NCBI GenBank assembly: GCA_964420995.1
Contig: CAYQUX010000014.1
Coordinates: 54,913-118,912 of the forward strand
Direction of reading: 5' to 3'
DNA: 64,000 nucleotides
DNA from: Leptolinea sp964420995
GTDB taxonomy: Bacteria > Chloroflexota > Anaerolineae > Anaerolineales > Anaerolineaceae
Made by a program: the position numbers and the translations under genes. The notes under the pieces were generated by a model. That model was not told the DNA's origin. It did not search any database and saw only the letters and a program-made list of their open reading frames with translations. Below are positions 25,213-33,855 of this stretch, piece after piece. The first letter of the stretch is position 1. Every line of letters begins with the position of its first letter.

Positions 25213-26817
25213 TTATCTCGAATCAGTTTTCAGGAAACCCATCCCGAATGGATTTTCAAAGAATTCTTTATAACCCGGAATGGTGTCCGAATCGGATGCC
25301 TTATAAAACTCATGCACCGGCTGTGTGTTCCCAGGGTTGACCGAATTGGTTACTGATTCCGCTCTTGAGAATAGGGCGATGTTTTCTCGATCCAGCAAGA
25401 TCACATCCGGGTCAATGGATTCGATATATTCCATTGTCGGCATATCCCAGGTCATTTCGGTCAGGTAGTTGCCGCCCGGCGGGAAGTACACCTTCCAATC
25501 GCGGTACACCACCCGCTTCTGCGTGTCAAACCCTGCCGGCAGAGTTTTGATCACCTCGTTGTAGAATTTTATTGATGGTGATAGTTCTTCCTTCTGAACC
25601 GCTTCTATGAATATCTTTTGATCCACCGGGAGGAACAGATACGCCTGGTAAGCCATCAGGGCGACAGTCACAAATTGAATCACATTGGACGACTTCACCC
25701 GGTTTTCGTCTTCTTCTTTCCCTTTACCGGGCAGAAGCAAACTCAGGCACGAAACCAGGGGAAGGATGACCGGCAGGAAATAATGGGTGCGCCGCGTTGC
25801 GGAGAAGTTGATGGTCAAAATCATGGGGACAATGAAGGCCAGCAGCAGGGCGTAGTACCAGCGTTTCTTCGAAAAGAACATACCCACAAACAAACCTGCA
25901 AAAGCCATCATCAGGAATTCAAGTTCGCCATAGTGCGAACGGAAATCAGCGGGGTAATCCGTGGCGAAGTAGGGCTGCGTGTTGGCCTGCAAGATGCCGG
26001 AGGTTGTTTGCTGGAATTGCAGCTTCTGATACTCAATCAACGCGGCGCGCTCCTGCGGGAAGAGCAGCAGTGGATTGCTAACCACCACCGCCAGCAGCAT
26101 GATCCCCAGGAATGCTCCGGCTGCCGTGATCACCCTGCTAAAGGAATACTTCTGCGTAACCCAGGCCCAGATGATGTAAACAATAATGGATAGAGCAAAG
26201 AACACCCCGGTATATTTAATGCCCACCGCCACTCCGCATATCGCCGCGGCAATGAAGAAGTTTTTCCCCAGCCTCAGCGCGTCGCGGTCGAGGAAGAAGA
26301 GGATCAAGACGGCCGAAAGCACAGCCAATCCATCCGGGTGCCACCACAGGTTATTGACCAGCACCGCCGGCATGAACATGAGGAAGGCAAACACACCGAT
26401 GGAGCGCCACTGATCGCGGAAACGCGTTTGTATATAGGTAAGCAGAATGCCCGCGATAACCATTGGGCCGACGTTGATCACCTGGCGCAGCACAGCCACG
26501 ATCACGTCAGTGTGGCGCAACCAGTCCGCGCCGAAGATCAGCTTGACTGGTAGTACCGCCAGCGCGGACAGGAAATAGAACGGATAGCCGTAAAAGTAAT
26601 GCAGATAGATGAGGAAGTGGCGGATGGACTCGTAAAACGTTTCGCCGGGGGTCAACATGCCGATAAGGTTGGGGTACTGGGCGTACTCATCGATCTCAAA
26701 GGCCGAGAGCATGGCGGCATTCTGCGCGCCTTTCATGTTGGGGGTGATGAAGAAGAGGAAGATACCCACCCCGAGGGCGGCAATGATCTGGAAATTGCGG
26801 TTCTGTTCTTTATCCAT
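25213..26817 (-). CDS. membrane glycosyltransferase, PMT/GT39-like
   Basis: A 534-residue protein with about 10-12 membrane helices and a C-terminal 110-residue soluble part. The first extracytoplasmic loop has the acidic pair FEIDEYAQYP, placed as in the GT-C catalytic loop of ArnT, PMT and related enzymes that use polyprenyl-phosphate sugars. Later features are HPDGLAVLSAVLILFFLDRD and PVILPLVSCLSLLLPG. The start at 26817 removes 64 upstream codons that overlap the cupin gene on the same strand. The sugar and acceptor are unknown. Confidence 0.75.
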   Translation of the reverse strand: MDKEQNRNFQIIAALGVGIFLFFITPNMKGAQNAAMLSAFEIDEYAQYPNLIGMLTPGETFYESIRHFLIYLHYFYGYPFYFLSALAVLPVKLIFGADWLRHTDVIVAVLRQVINVGPMVIAGILLTYIQTRFRDQWRSIGVFAFLMFMPAVLVNNLWWHPDGLAVLSAVLILFFLDRDALRLGKNFFIAAAICGVAVGIKYTGVFFALSIIVYIIWAWVTQKYSFSRVITAAGAFLGIMLLAVVVSNPLLLFPQERAALIEYQKLQFQQTTSGILQANTQPYFATDYPADFRSHYGELEFLMMAFAGLFVGMFFSKKRWYYALLLAFIVPMILTINFSATRRTHYFLPVILPLVSCLSLLLPGKGKEEDENRVKSSNVIQFVTVALMAYQAYLFLPVDQKIFIEAVQKEELSPSIKFYNEVIKTLPAGFDTQKRVVYRDWKVYFPPGGNYLTEMTWDMPTMEYIESIDPDVILLDRENIALFSRAESVTNSVNPGNTQPVHEFYKASDSDTIPGYKEFFENPFGMGFLKTDSR

Positions 26818-26842
26818 AGTGCGGCAAGTGTACCGCATTTTC

Positions 26843-27202
26843 TTACAGCCAGTCAGTCTCCACAGTGCGTTCGTTCTCCACATTCCCCGTATTGCGGGTG
26901 GTTTTGGGTTCCATGAGCAGAATATGGACTTCCTCTTCGGCCACCGGCATATGCTCCACCCCGTGCGGGATAATGGCGAATTCACCTTCCCCGATATGCA
27001 CATCTCCATCGCGCAGCTTGATCACCAGGCTGCCTTTGAGTACCATAAACAATTCATCCTCCACATCATGGTGATGCCAGATGAATTCGCCCTTCAATTT
27101 TGCCAGCTTCAGGTGGGACTCGTTCAATTCACCCACGATGCCCGGATGCCAGTATTCGGTAACTTTGGTCAGTTTATCTTTCAGGTTAACTTTTTGGATC
27201 AT
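26843..27202 (-). CDS. small cupin protein
   Basis: A 119-residue single cupin domain. The first metal motif EFIWHHHDVEDELFMVLKGSL (H-x-H then E at spacing typical of cupin motif 1) and the second GEFAIIPHGVEHMP are complete. Such proteins bind a metal and act as isomerases, dioxygenases or sugar-binding proteins; the substrate is not indicated. The ATG at 27202 follows AGGAAAGG; a GTG two codons upstream is less likely. It is upstream of the glycosyltransferase on the same strand, 25 bases apart. Confidence 0.85.
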   Translation of the reverse strand: MIQKVNLKDKLTKVTEYWHPGIVGELNESHLKLAKLKGEFIWHHHDVEDELFMVLKGSLVIKLRDGDVHIGEGEFAIIPHGVEHMPVAEEEVHILLMEPKTTRNTGNVENERTVETDWL

Positions 27203-27253
27203 TTGCACCTTTCCTTAATTCTGATCCCACTACACTCAGATTGCCCATCATCC

Positions 27254-27357
27254 GTCATACTGAACGAAGTGAAGCATCTCTCACGGTTGGCCCAAGTCAG
27301 TGAAAATATATTTTCTCTCGAATGGAAGAGGAGATTCCTCGCTTCGCTCAGAATGAC
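27254..27357. repeat. REP-like short inverted-repeat element
   Basis: The 27-base ends are inverted copies of one another with about 22 matches. The right end reads CTCGCTTCGCTCAGAATGAC and the left contains CTGAACGAAGTGAAGCATCTC, reading inward. The 104-bp element has no open reading frame and lies between the cupin and the DeoR gene. The type (TCATTCTGAGCGAAGCGAAG) is widely scattered in many bacterial genomes. Confidence 0.55.
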
Positions 27358-27467
27358 ATTATTCATAAATCAACATCCTGCAGCCCAAAATCATTTAAGG
27401 TTGTGACTCTAATATTTTATTATCCGAACCCAATTTGTGTGATGGCCGAGGTTGGATCATGACCCTT

Positions 27468-28232
27468 CTATGGCCGCTTTCCCTTCATAATGGTGATCCC
27501 CTTCGCGGCATAGGGCGACAGCAATTCATCCGGCGCGTCCGGTTCGGTGATAATGTAGGTCATGTCTGAGATGGGCGCCACGGTATACGGCGCACCGGTG
27601 TTCAGCTTGTCCACGGTGGCCAGGGCGGCCACCTCGGCAGAATTAGCCACCATGATGCGTTTTACCAGCGATTCTTCATAATTCGGGGTGCTCACCCCCA
27701 TCTCGGGGTGCAGGCTGCACACTCCCAGCATGCACAGGTCGGCATGGATGGCGGAGAAAGCCTCCACAGCTGCCGCGCCGATGGTCACCAGTGAAGGCGA
27801 AAGGATGTGCCCGCCGATCATCACGATCTGAATATCCGGGTAATCCGCCAGCGCCACCGCGATCGGTGGGCTGTTAGTCACGATGGTGGCGTGGAGCCCC
27901 AGGGGCAGCCGCCGGGCGATTTCCAGCGTGGTGGTGCCGCCATCCAGCAGGATGACCTGACGGTTCTGCACCAGGGAAACGGCCGCTCTGGCAATGGCCA
28001 TTTTCGCGTCATTGCTCATGAACTGGCGTTCCTTGTAGCTGACACCAGCCGGAGAACGCAGCAGCGCGCCGCCGTGCACACGCTGGATCAACCCGGCATC
28101 CGCCAGGTCGCGCAGGTCGCGCCGGATGGTGTCCTCAGACACATTGATGGCCGCCGACAGGTCAACCGCGACGATCTTGCCATCATGGCGCAAGGTCTCC
28201 ATGATGATTTGCTGGCGTTCTTCCTTTAGCAT
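27468..28232 (-). CDS. DeoR family transcriptional regulator
   Basis: A 254-residue repressor-type protein. The N-terminal winged helix (about 1-60) contains LSAAINVSEDTIRRDLRDLADAGLIQRVHGGALL, the classic DeoR signature. The C-terminal DeoRC sensor domain contains ILLDGGTTTLEIARRLP and VMIGGHILSPSLVTIGAAAVEAF, which usually binds a phosphorylated sugar. It is divergent from an MFS transporter with TGCGTT repeats in between, so transporter control is likely. Confidence 0.93.
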   Translation of the reverse strand: MLKEERQQIIMETLRHDGKIVAVDLSAAINVSEDTIRRDLRDLADAGLIQRVHGGALLRSPAGVSYKERQFMSNDAKMAIARAAVSLVQNRQVILLDGGTTTLEIARRLPLGLHATIVTNSPPIAVALADYPDIQIVMIGGHILSPSLVTIGAAAVEAFSAIHADLCMLGVCSLHPEMGVSTPNYEESLVKRIMVANSAEVAALATVDKLNTGAPYTVAPISDMTYIITEPDAPDELLSPYAAKGITIMKGKRP

Positions 28233-28251
28233 AATCTGCTCCCGATCACTC

Positions 28252-28303
28252 TGCGTTATATTGCGTTTTTATACTTGACATTGCGTTTATTTGCATGTAT
28301 TAT
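28252..28303 (+). promoter_or_regulatory. MFS promoter with TGCGTT direct repeats (probable DeoR operators)
   Basis: A near-consensus promoter, TTGACA (28275-28280), 17 bases and TATTAT (28298-28303), faces the transporter. The hexamer TGCGTT occurs at 28252, 28262 and 28282, i.e. spaced by 10 and 20 bases, on one helix face. The last copy lies inside the spacer, a good site for repression. Confidence 0.6.
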
Positions 28304-28371
28304 CATATTTAATTCCATGAAAGTCAAGTACCAATTCTATAGGCATCTGATCAATTATTGAAAGAGAATAA

Positions 28372-29571
28372 ATGCGAACCCCATTAAGCACCATCATTTT
28401 ATCCTGCCTGGTCTTTATCGCTCTGGGAATCCTGACCGCCAGTGTTGGGCCGATGCTGCCCGATCTTTCCGCGAATACAACCTCTCCCCTGGAAGCCGTC
28501 GGCTCCATTTTCACCGCTATTTTCCTGGGCGCCTTTTTGATGCAAATCGCCTCGGGAACCCTCACCGATCGGATTGGTCCCCGTCCGGTATTAATCGTAG
28601 GCATGCTGCTGATGAGCGCAGGCATGCTGGGTGTCACCTTCAGCCGATCTTTGCCGGTTATGCTGGCGTTCGGCCTGCTCGGAGGTCTGGGGCACGGCGC
28701 AGTGGATATCAGTGTAAACATTCTGTCCGCCCGCGTCTTCAATGACCGTAGTGTGGCCGCAGTAAACCTGGTCAACTTTTTCTTCGGGGTTGGCGCGGTG
28801 GCCGGACCGGCCATGGCCAGTTACACCATTGCCCAATGGCAGACGGCCATCCCGGTAATCTGGATCGGTGTTGGCTTTGTTCTCGTACTTGTCCCCTTTA
28901 TCGCCCTCTTTTTGCTCTCACCGCAGGAAAAACCGATTGCCACCATCCAGGCTTCGGGCACACCATTTTTCCTTTCACCGCTGCTTTTGATGGCTGGTTT
29001 GATTCTCTTTCTGTATGTCGGGGCAGAAAGCAGCCTGGGCGGCTGGACAGCCACCTACATGATGAAGACCACGACAATTTCCGCGGACAGGGCTGCCCTG
29101 GTAGTGTCCGGTTTCTGGATGGCTCTGACCCTCGGCCGGCTGGTCGGTTCTTTTCTGGGCACCCGTTGGGCACCCCTCCAATTATTGGCCACCTGTCTTT
29201 TCGGCGCGGCTGGCGGCGGTATTCTGCTGGCAGTCAGCACCGGTGTGATGTTGCCCACCATTGCCGCGGTACTCATAATCGGTTTCTTCTTCGGACCCAT
29301 CTTTCCCACCACGTTTACCATCAGCGCGTCGTTGTTCAGCCAGGCTTCCGGTAAAGCTGCCGGATTGATTGTCGCGCTGGCCAGTCTGGGCGGGATGGCC
29401 CTGCCGCCCATTCAGGGTGTGGTGCTCACTCAATTTGGCGCCAATCCTAGCGTGTGGTTGATTGCCCTGTATATCCTGGGGATGGTGGCCATCAATATAG
29501 TCCGCAACCGCCTGGTCAACCGGCAGGAGCCCCGAACTACCGCGGTTGCCGGCGTTTCAGTTTCCAAATGA
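28372..29571 (+). CDS. MFS transporter
   Basis: A 399-residue permease with 12 predicted helices in two halves. The loop 2-3 motif GTLTDRIGPRPVLIVG is present (G-x-x-x-D-R-x-G-x-[RK]). A second GRLVGSFLGTR motif occupies the matching position in the C-terminal half. Sugar or drug transport is possible; the pairing with a DeoR repressor suggests sugar uptake. A palindromic terminator follows the stop, and the convergent aldo/keto reductase gene lies beyond it. Confidence 0.88.
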   Translation: MRTPLSTIILSCLVFIALGILTASVGPMLPDLSANTTSPLEAVGSIFTAIFLGAFLMQIASGTLTDRIGPRPVLIVGMLLMSAGMLGVTFSRSLPVMLAFGLLGGLGHGAVDISVNILSARVFNDRSVAAVNLVNFFFGVGAVAGPAMASYTIAQWQTAIPVIWIGVGFVLVLVPFIALFLLSPQEKPIATIQASGTPFFLSPLLLMAGLILFLYVGAESSLGGWTATYMMKTTTISADRAALVVSGFWMALTLGRLVGSFLGTRWAPLQLLATCLFGAAGGGILLAVSTGVMLPTIAAVLIIGFFFGPIFPTTFTISASLFSQASGKAAGLIVALASLGGMALPPIQGVVLTQFGANPSVWLIALYILGMVAINIVRNRLVNRQEPRTTAVAGVSVSK

Positions 29572-29578
29572 AATATTT

Positions 29579-29614
29579 AAAACCCTAAGGGTCTAAAAGA
29601 CCCTTAGGGTTTTC
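29579..29614. terminator. palindromic terminator, repeat family copy 2
   Basis: AAAACCCTAAGGGTCT pairs with AGACCCTTAGGGTTTT around AAA. It separates the convergent MFS and aldo/keto reductase genes. Confidence 0.85.
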
Positions 29615-29637
29615 TAGTTAAACAATCTAGAATCCGG

Positions 29638-30597
29638 TCACTCGGTCAAATTGCCAAGGATGTCTTCGATCCGATCCAAAACATCATCTGTCAATCGGTC
29701 GACCATCTCTGCCGCTCCCAGGTTCTCGTCCAATTGCTCCACATGGGTGGCGCCGGTGATTACTGAAGCGATGTCTTTCCGGCGCAAAATCCAGGCAATG
29801 CTCAATTGCGCGGTGGTCATTCCAAGTTCCTGGGCCAGTTGAGTCAATTGACGGACCCGGTCAATGGTCTCTGCTGTGATATTGTCCCGAATCCAACCCA
29901 ATTCTTCATGAGCCGCCCGCGAACCTTCCGGGATCCCGTCGTTATATTTACCGGTGAGAATACCAAAATATAACGGGCTATAGGTTGTCAAACCCAGGCC
30001 GAAATCCTTGCACAGGGGCGCCAGCTCCCATTCCACCCGCCGGCGGTGAAACATATTGTATTGCGGTTGTTCCACGGCGGGTGGTACTAAAAGAAATTGT
30101 CGCGCCAACCCGTAGACCTGGGCAGCCTGCCCTGGATCCCACTCGGATGTGCCCCAGTAATGAACCTTGCCGCGTTGGATCAGGTCGTTCATAACGCGTA
30201 CAACCTCTTCCAATGGAGTATCCGGATCATGACGGTGACAGAAATACAGGTCAACATACTCTGTTTTCAATCGTTTCAACGAAGCATCCAGCGACTCAAT
30301 AATATGTTTTCGGGAGAGGCCTCTTCCATTCGGTCCGGGGAAGGTGGGATAAAACACTTTTGTCGAGATCACCAGACTCTCGCGGGGGATGCCATTAATA
30401 GCCTTCCCCAGAACAATCTCAGCCTGCCCGTTGGCATACATATCCGCATTATCGAAAAAGTTGACACCCTGTTCATACGCCGCCATGACCAGGTCTTTCG
30501 CGGTTTTTTCGTCGATCTGACTGCCAAAGGTCAGCCAGGAACCCAGTGCAATCTCACTGAGTTTTAGTCCGGAATGTCCCATCCTTCGATAATGCAT
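29638..30597 (-). CDS. aldo/keto reductase (voltage-gated K+ channel beta-subunit-like)
   Basis: A 319-residue NADPH-dependent TIM-barrel oxidoreductase. The family features are present: GVNFFDNADMYANGQAEIVLG (Asp, Tyr of the catalytic tetrad), VISTKVFY (Lys) and CHRHDPDTPLEEVVRVMNDL (His). The FFDNADxYANGQ and YSPLYFGILTGKYNDGIPEGSR segments place it close to the Kv-beta and YghZ group. Substrates are likely carbonyl compounds but cannot be named. It is separated from the downstream KamA gene by 12 bases. Confidence 0.93.
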   Translation of the reverse strand: MHYRRMGHSGLKLSEIALGSWLTFGSQIDEKTAKDLVMAAYEQGVNFFDNADMYANGQAEIVLGKAINGIPRESLVISTKVFYPTFPGPNGRGLSRKHIIESLDASLKRLKTEYVDLYFCHRHDPDTPLEEVVRVMNDLIQRGKVHYWGTSEWDPGQAAQVYGLARQFLLVPPAVEQPQYNMFHRRRVEWELAPLCKDFGLGLTTYSPLYFGILTGKYNDGIPEGSRAAHEELGWIRDNITAETIDRVRQLTQLAQELGMTTAQLSIAWILRRKDIASVITGATHVEQLDENLGAAEMVDRLTDDVLDRIEDILGNLTE

Positions 30598-30609
30598 GGC
30601 CTGCTCCTC

Positions 30610-31950
30610 TTAAGGCTCTTCGTTTCCAGAACCAATGCCGAGGGGTTTCCATTTCCCCTCGTCTGACCGCAGCCGGTGATTCCCGCCACCGCGGTTATGT
30701 AATTCATCAAAACCGTCCGGTTTAATAAACATCTGGTCGCTGTCCAGAAGACCGCTGACGCCCTGTTGCCCCGGTTCAATCCGTTTGGCCTGACAATATC
30801 GGCAGGTCTTCGAGTCGTGCGGTTGGTAATTGACCGGTTCCTCATAGGTGGTGATAAAGCCTTCATAGTTGCGTAATACAATTTTGTGATCAGACATGCT
30901 GATCAGGTAATTTGGTCCTATCGGGATCTTCCCTCCGCCGCCAGGGGCGTCCACCACGAAGGTTGGGACGGAAAAACCGGAGGTGTGGCCGCGAAGAGCC
31001 TCCAAAATTTCAATTCCCTTGGCGACCGGGGTACGAAAATGCCCGGCACCTTCCACCAGATCACATTGATACAGGTAGTACGGGCGTACCCGCATGCGCA
31101 CCAGGTCTTGGACCAGCTTTTTTTGAATATGCGGGCAATCGTTGACCCCCGCCAGTAAAACCGACTGGTTGCCCAGGGGTATTCCCGCTCGTGAAAGTTT
31201 GTCGCAAGCCTCTGCCAGCTCAGCCGAAATTTCATTCGGGTGATTGACATGAATGTTCATCCACAACGGATGGAACTGCTGGAGCATATCCGTCAGTTCA
31301 GCCGTGACCCGCTGCGGCATGAAAACGGGAACCCGGCTGCCAATCCGCACGATCTCAATGTGAGGTATCTCGCGCAGCTTAGTCAACAGTTCTTCCAGTA
31401 TCTTCGGTGCCAGAGTCAGTGGATCGCCGCCGGAGAGCAGCACATCGCGGATCTGGGGGGTGCGGCGCAAGTAATCCAATTGCAGTTCATATTCTGCCCG
31501 TGAGAAAGTGGCATTCGGGTCACCCACTATCCGGGAACGTGTGCAGTACCGGCAATAGGTGGCACACTGGGTAGTCACCAGCATAAGCGCGCGATCCGGA
31601 TAGCGGTGTACCAACCCGGGAACGGGAGAATGCCGGTCTTCTGAAAGGGAATCTTCCATCATGCCTGTGAATGGAACGATCTCGCCCGCCGTGGGAATCA
31701 CCTGTTTGCGAATGGGATCATCCGGATCATCCGGATTGATGAGGGAGGCAAAATACGGGGTGATATCCACCCGAAATAAGTTGGCGGCGGAGAGCGCCTT
31801 CTTTTCACTATCGGTTAATTGGAAGATTTTTTCAAAATCTTCCACAGTGTTCAAGCGGTGACTTAATTGCCAGTGCCAGTCATTCCATTTTTCATCAGGG
31901 ATATTTGCGAATACTGGTGCTCTTCGAGACGGAAAAGGATTGTGCAACAT
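30610..31950 (-). CDS. KamA family radical SAM aminomutase (lysine 2,3-aminomutase-like)
   Basis: A 446-residue enzyme. The radical SAM iron-sulfur motif is CxxxCxxC (Cys 129, 133, 136 in QCATYCRYCTRSR). SGGDPLTLAP is the SAM-binding motif. The PLP-lysine segment VVDAPGGGGKIPIGPNY and the C-terminal zinc cysteines (SKTCRYCQAKR) are those of lysine 2,3-aminomutase. Acting on lysine is expected but glutamate-type relatives exist, so substrate is inferred. A beta-lysine acetyltransferase (ablB) was not seen nearby. Confidence 0.9.
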   Translation of the reverse strand: MLHNPFPSRRAPVFANIPDEKWNDWHWQLSHRLNTVEDFEKIFQLTDSEKKALSAANLFRVDITPYFASLINPDDPDDPIRKQVIPTAGEIVPFTGMMEDSLSEDRHSPVPGLVHRYPDRALMLVTTQCATYCRYCTRSRIVGDPNATFSRAEYELQLDYLRRTPQIRDVLLSGGDPLTLAPKILEELLTKLREIPHIEIVRIGSRVPVFMPQRVTAELTDMLQQFHPLWMNIHVNHPNEISAELAEACDKLSRAGIPLGNQSVLLAGVNDCPHIQKKLVQDLVRMRVRPYYLYQCDLVEGAGHFRTPVAKGIEILEALRGHTSGFSVPTFVVDAPGGGGKIPIGPNYLISMSDHKIVLRNYEGFITTYEEPVNYQPHDSKTCRYCQAKRIEPGQQGVSGLLDSDQMFIKPDGFDELHNRGGGNHRLRSDEGKWKPLGIGSGNEEP

Positions 31951-32050
31951 AAGTGGTTCCTTTGAATAATGCCGGAGGGTCTATGTCCAATTATATGGAA
32001 AAAGGATGCCGGGTCAAACCAGGTTTGATTAGGTCATATCCTGTCAGTGT

Positions 32051-32101
32051 TTAAACATTACTTAATACACTGTTAATGTATTGTTAACAGTGATTTATAA
32101 T
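32051..32101 (+). promoter_or_regulatory. PHO-box-like array and promoter upstream of the phosphate transporter
   Basis: Four TTAA-starting heptamers lie exactly 11 bases apart: TTAAACA (32051), TTAATAC (32062), TTAATGT (32073), TTAACAG (32084). This is the geometry of PhoP/PhoB sites (TT-rich direct repeats at 11-base periodicity). A perfect TATAAT follows at 32096-32101, 17 bases after the third repeat, which takes the -35 position. The next genes are a PhoU-like protein and PiT. Confidence 0.6.
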
Positions 32102-32141
32102 ATGCTTCCCTTCTTAAAACCCTGGATCGATGGAGGCTCTT

Positions 32142-32768
32142 TTGAATTTCACCTTCCTGCCGGCTGAAGTGAAGTTTTATGATTATCTGCAACAGGCCAG
32201 TGAAACCCTTCTTGAAGGAGCAACTGCCTTGCAATTCATGCTAGACCATATGGATCAGGCTGATGAACTGGCTTTAAAAATATCTGAAATTGAACATAAA
32301 GGCGACCAGGTCGTCCACGAAGTCACCAATTTACTCCCCAAGACTCTGATCACTCCCATTGATCCTGATGATATTCAACGGCTGATAAACACCGTCGATG
32401 ACGCGCTGGATGCCGTAAACGCCACCGCCCAGCGCCTTCTGGTGTATCGGGTCAAAAAACCGACCTCGACCGCGCAAACCCTTACCCGCCTGATCGTTGA
32501 GTGCTCCAAAGAATTGACCATGGCATTCAAGATTATGGGTGATAAGAAACAATATGCGAAAGTCCGCGAGCATATTGTCAAGATCAATACACTTGAAAAT
32601 GAAGGTGACATTGCCTGCTATGCCGGTTTGAAGGAACTGGTGGCAGAAAAGGATGAGATTTTCAATTTCATCCGCTGGAAAGAGATATATGAGCTTCTTG
32701 AATCCACCACCGACCGTATTGAAGATACCGGTGATGTCATCCAAAAAGTGATCATCGCGAATGCCTGA
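32142..32768 (+). CDS. PhoU-like/DUF47 PiT accessory protein
   Basis: A protein of about 208 residues made of long helices (YDYLQQASETLLEGATALQ, ADELALKISEIEHKGDQVVH, IEDTGDVIQKVI). Clusters of E-x-x-x-D pairs (EHKGD, NEGD) match the metal-binding motifs of PhoU-like proteins. DUF47 proteins accompany PiT transporters and tune their activity. The start is uncertain: TTG at 32142 has GGAGG 5 bases upstream, while the in-frame ATG at 32130 has no ribosome site. Its stop overlaps the start of pit by 8 bases. Confidence 0.88.
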   Translation: MNFTFLPAEVKFYDYLQQASETLLEGATALQFMLDHMDQADELALKISEIEHKGDQVVHEVTNLLPKTLITPIDPDDIQRLINTVDDALDAVNATAQRLLVYRVKKPTSTAQTLTRLIVECSKELTMAFKIMGDKKQYAKVREHIVKINTLENEGDIACYAGLKELVAEKDEIFNFIRWKEIYELLESTTDRIEDTGDVIQKVIIANA

Positions 32769-33792
32769 TCCAAACCTTATTCTGATCATCGTTATCATCA
32801 TTCTGGCGTTGGGGTTCGATTTTGTTAATGGATTCCATGACGCAGCCAATTCCATCGCCACGGTCGTCTCCACCAGGGTACTGACTCCGTTGCAGGGAGT
32901 TGTCTGGGCAGCGTTTTTCAATTTTATCGCTGCGTTTACTTTCGGGACAGCCGTGGCAAAAACCATGGGCTCCGGTATGATCGATGTGACCCAGGTGGAC
33001 AATTACGTCATTTTCGCCGGTTTGATCGGCGCGATCATCTGGGACCTAATCACCTGGCAGATCGGTCTACCCACCAGTTCATCACACGCTTTGATCGGCG
33101 GATATGCCGGCGCAGCCATACTCAAGGCAGGATTTGGTGTTCTGGTACCCGGGGGTTGGACGAAAACCCTGTCCTTTATCATCATCGCACCTGTTCTGGG
33201 GTGGATCCTTGGCACACTAAATATGCTGGCGCTCTACTGGTTATTCCGAAAAAAGAATCCGGCAGATGTTGATCATATCTTTCGTAAGGGCCAGTTGTTC
33301 TCGGCCGGTGTATACAGCTTGAGCCATGGGACGAATGATGCCCAAAAAACTATGGGGATCATTGCCGGTGTACTGTTCACCGTTCCCGCGTACCGTTTTC
33401 TGGTGGCGGATGCCAATGGACACCTGACCATCCCCTTCTGGATCGTGATGATGGCTCATGCCGCCATCGCCCTGGGTACGTTATCCGGAGGCTGGCGGAT
33501 CGTACACACAGTGGGCAGCAAGATCACCAAATTGAAACCTATCGGCGGATTCGCGGCTGAGACAGCCGGCGCGGTTACCATCATTATGTCATCCATCCTG
33601 GGTATTCCAGTTTCCACGACCCATACCATTACCGGCGCCATTGTGGGTGTAGGCGCAGTGCGCAGCAAACGAGCTGTGCGCTGGTCGGTGGCCGGAAAGA
33701 TCGTCTGGGCCTGGATATTGACCATCCCGGCAGCGGCGGTTATCGCCATGATCGCCTACGAAGCCATCATGTTGATTACCCGTCTTTTCTGA
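32761..33792 (+). CDS. pit: inorganic phosphate transporter, PiT family
   Basis: A 343-residue membrane protein with about ten helices. The two diagnostic PiT repeats are present: GFDFVNGFHDAANSIATVVS near the N-terminus and GTNDAQKTMGIIAG in the second half. PiT carries phosphate (often as metal-phosphate) with protons or sodium. The translational overlap with the upstream DUF47 gene and the 11-bp-periodic array at 32051 suggest phosphate-dependent control. Confidence 0.95.
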   Translation: MPDPNLILIIVIIILALGFDFVNGFHDAANSIATVVSTRVLTPLQGVVWAAFFNFIAAFTFGTAVAKTMGSGMIDVTQVDNYVIFAGLIGAIIWDLITWQIGLPTSSSHALIGGYAGAAILKAGFGVLVPGGWTKTLSFIIIAPVLGWILGTLNMLALYWLFRKKNPADVDHIFRKGQLFSAGVYSLSHGTNDAQKTMGIIAGVLFTVPAYRFLVADANGHLTIPFWIVMMAHAAIALGTLSGGWRIVHTVGSKITKLKPIGGFAAETAGAVTIIMSSILGIPVSTTHTITGAIVGVGAVRSKRAVRWSVAGKIVWAWILTIPAAAVIAMIAYEAIMLITRLF

Positions 33793-33834
33793 CCTGACGC
33801 TAAATAGTTATTCTGCAAAAAATGAAATCCATTT

Positions 33835-33855
33835 CCCCGGCTCACCGGGGTTTTT
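33835..33855 (+). terminator. terminator after pit, inside the 3' end of the xylulokinase gene
   Basis: CCCCGG pairs with CCGGGG around CTCA, followed by TTTTT. It serves the + strand and overlaps the stop codon of the convergent kinase gene. Confidence 0.75.
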
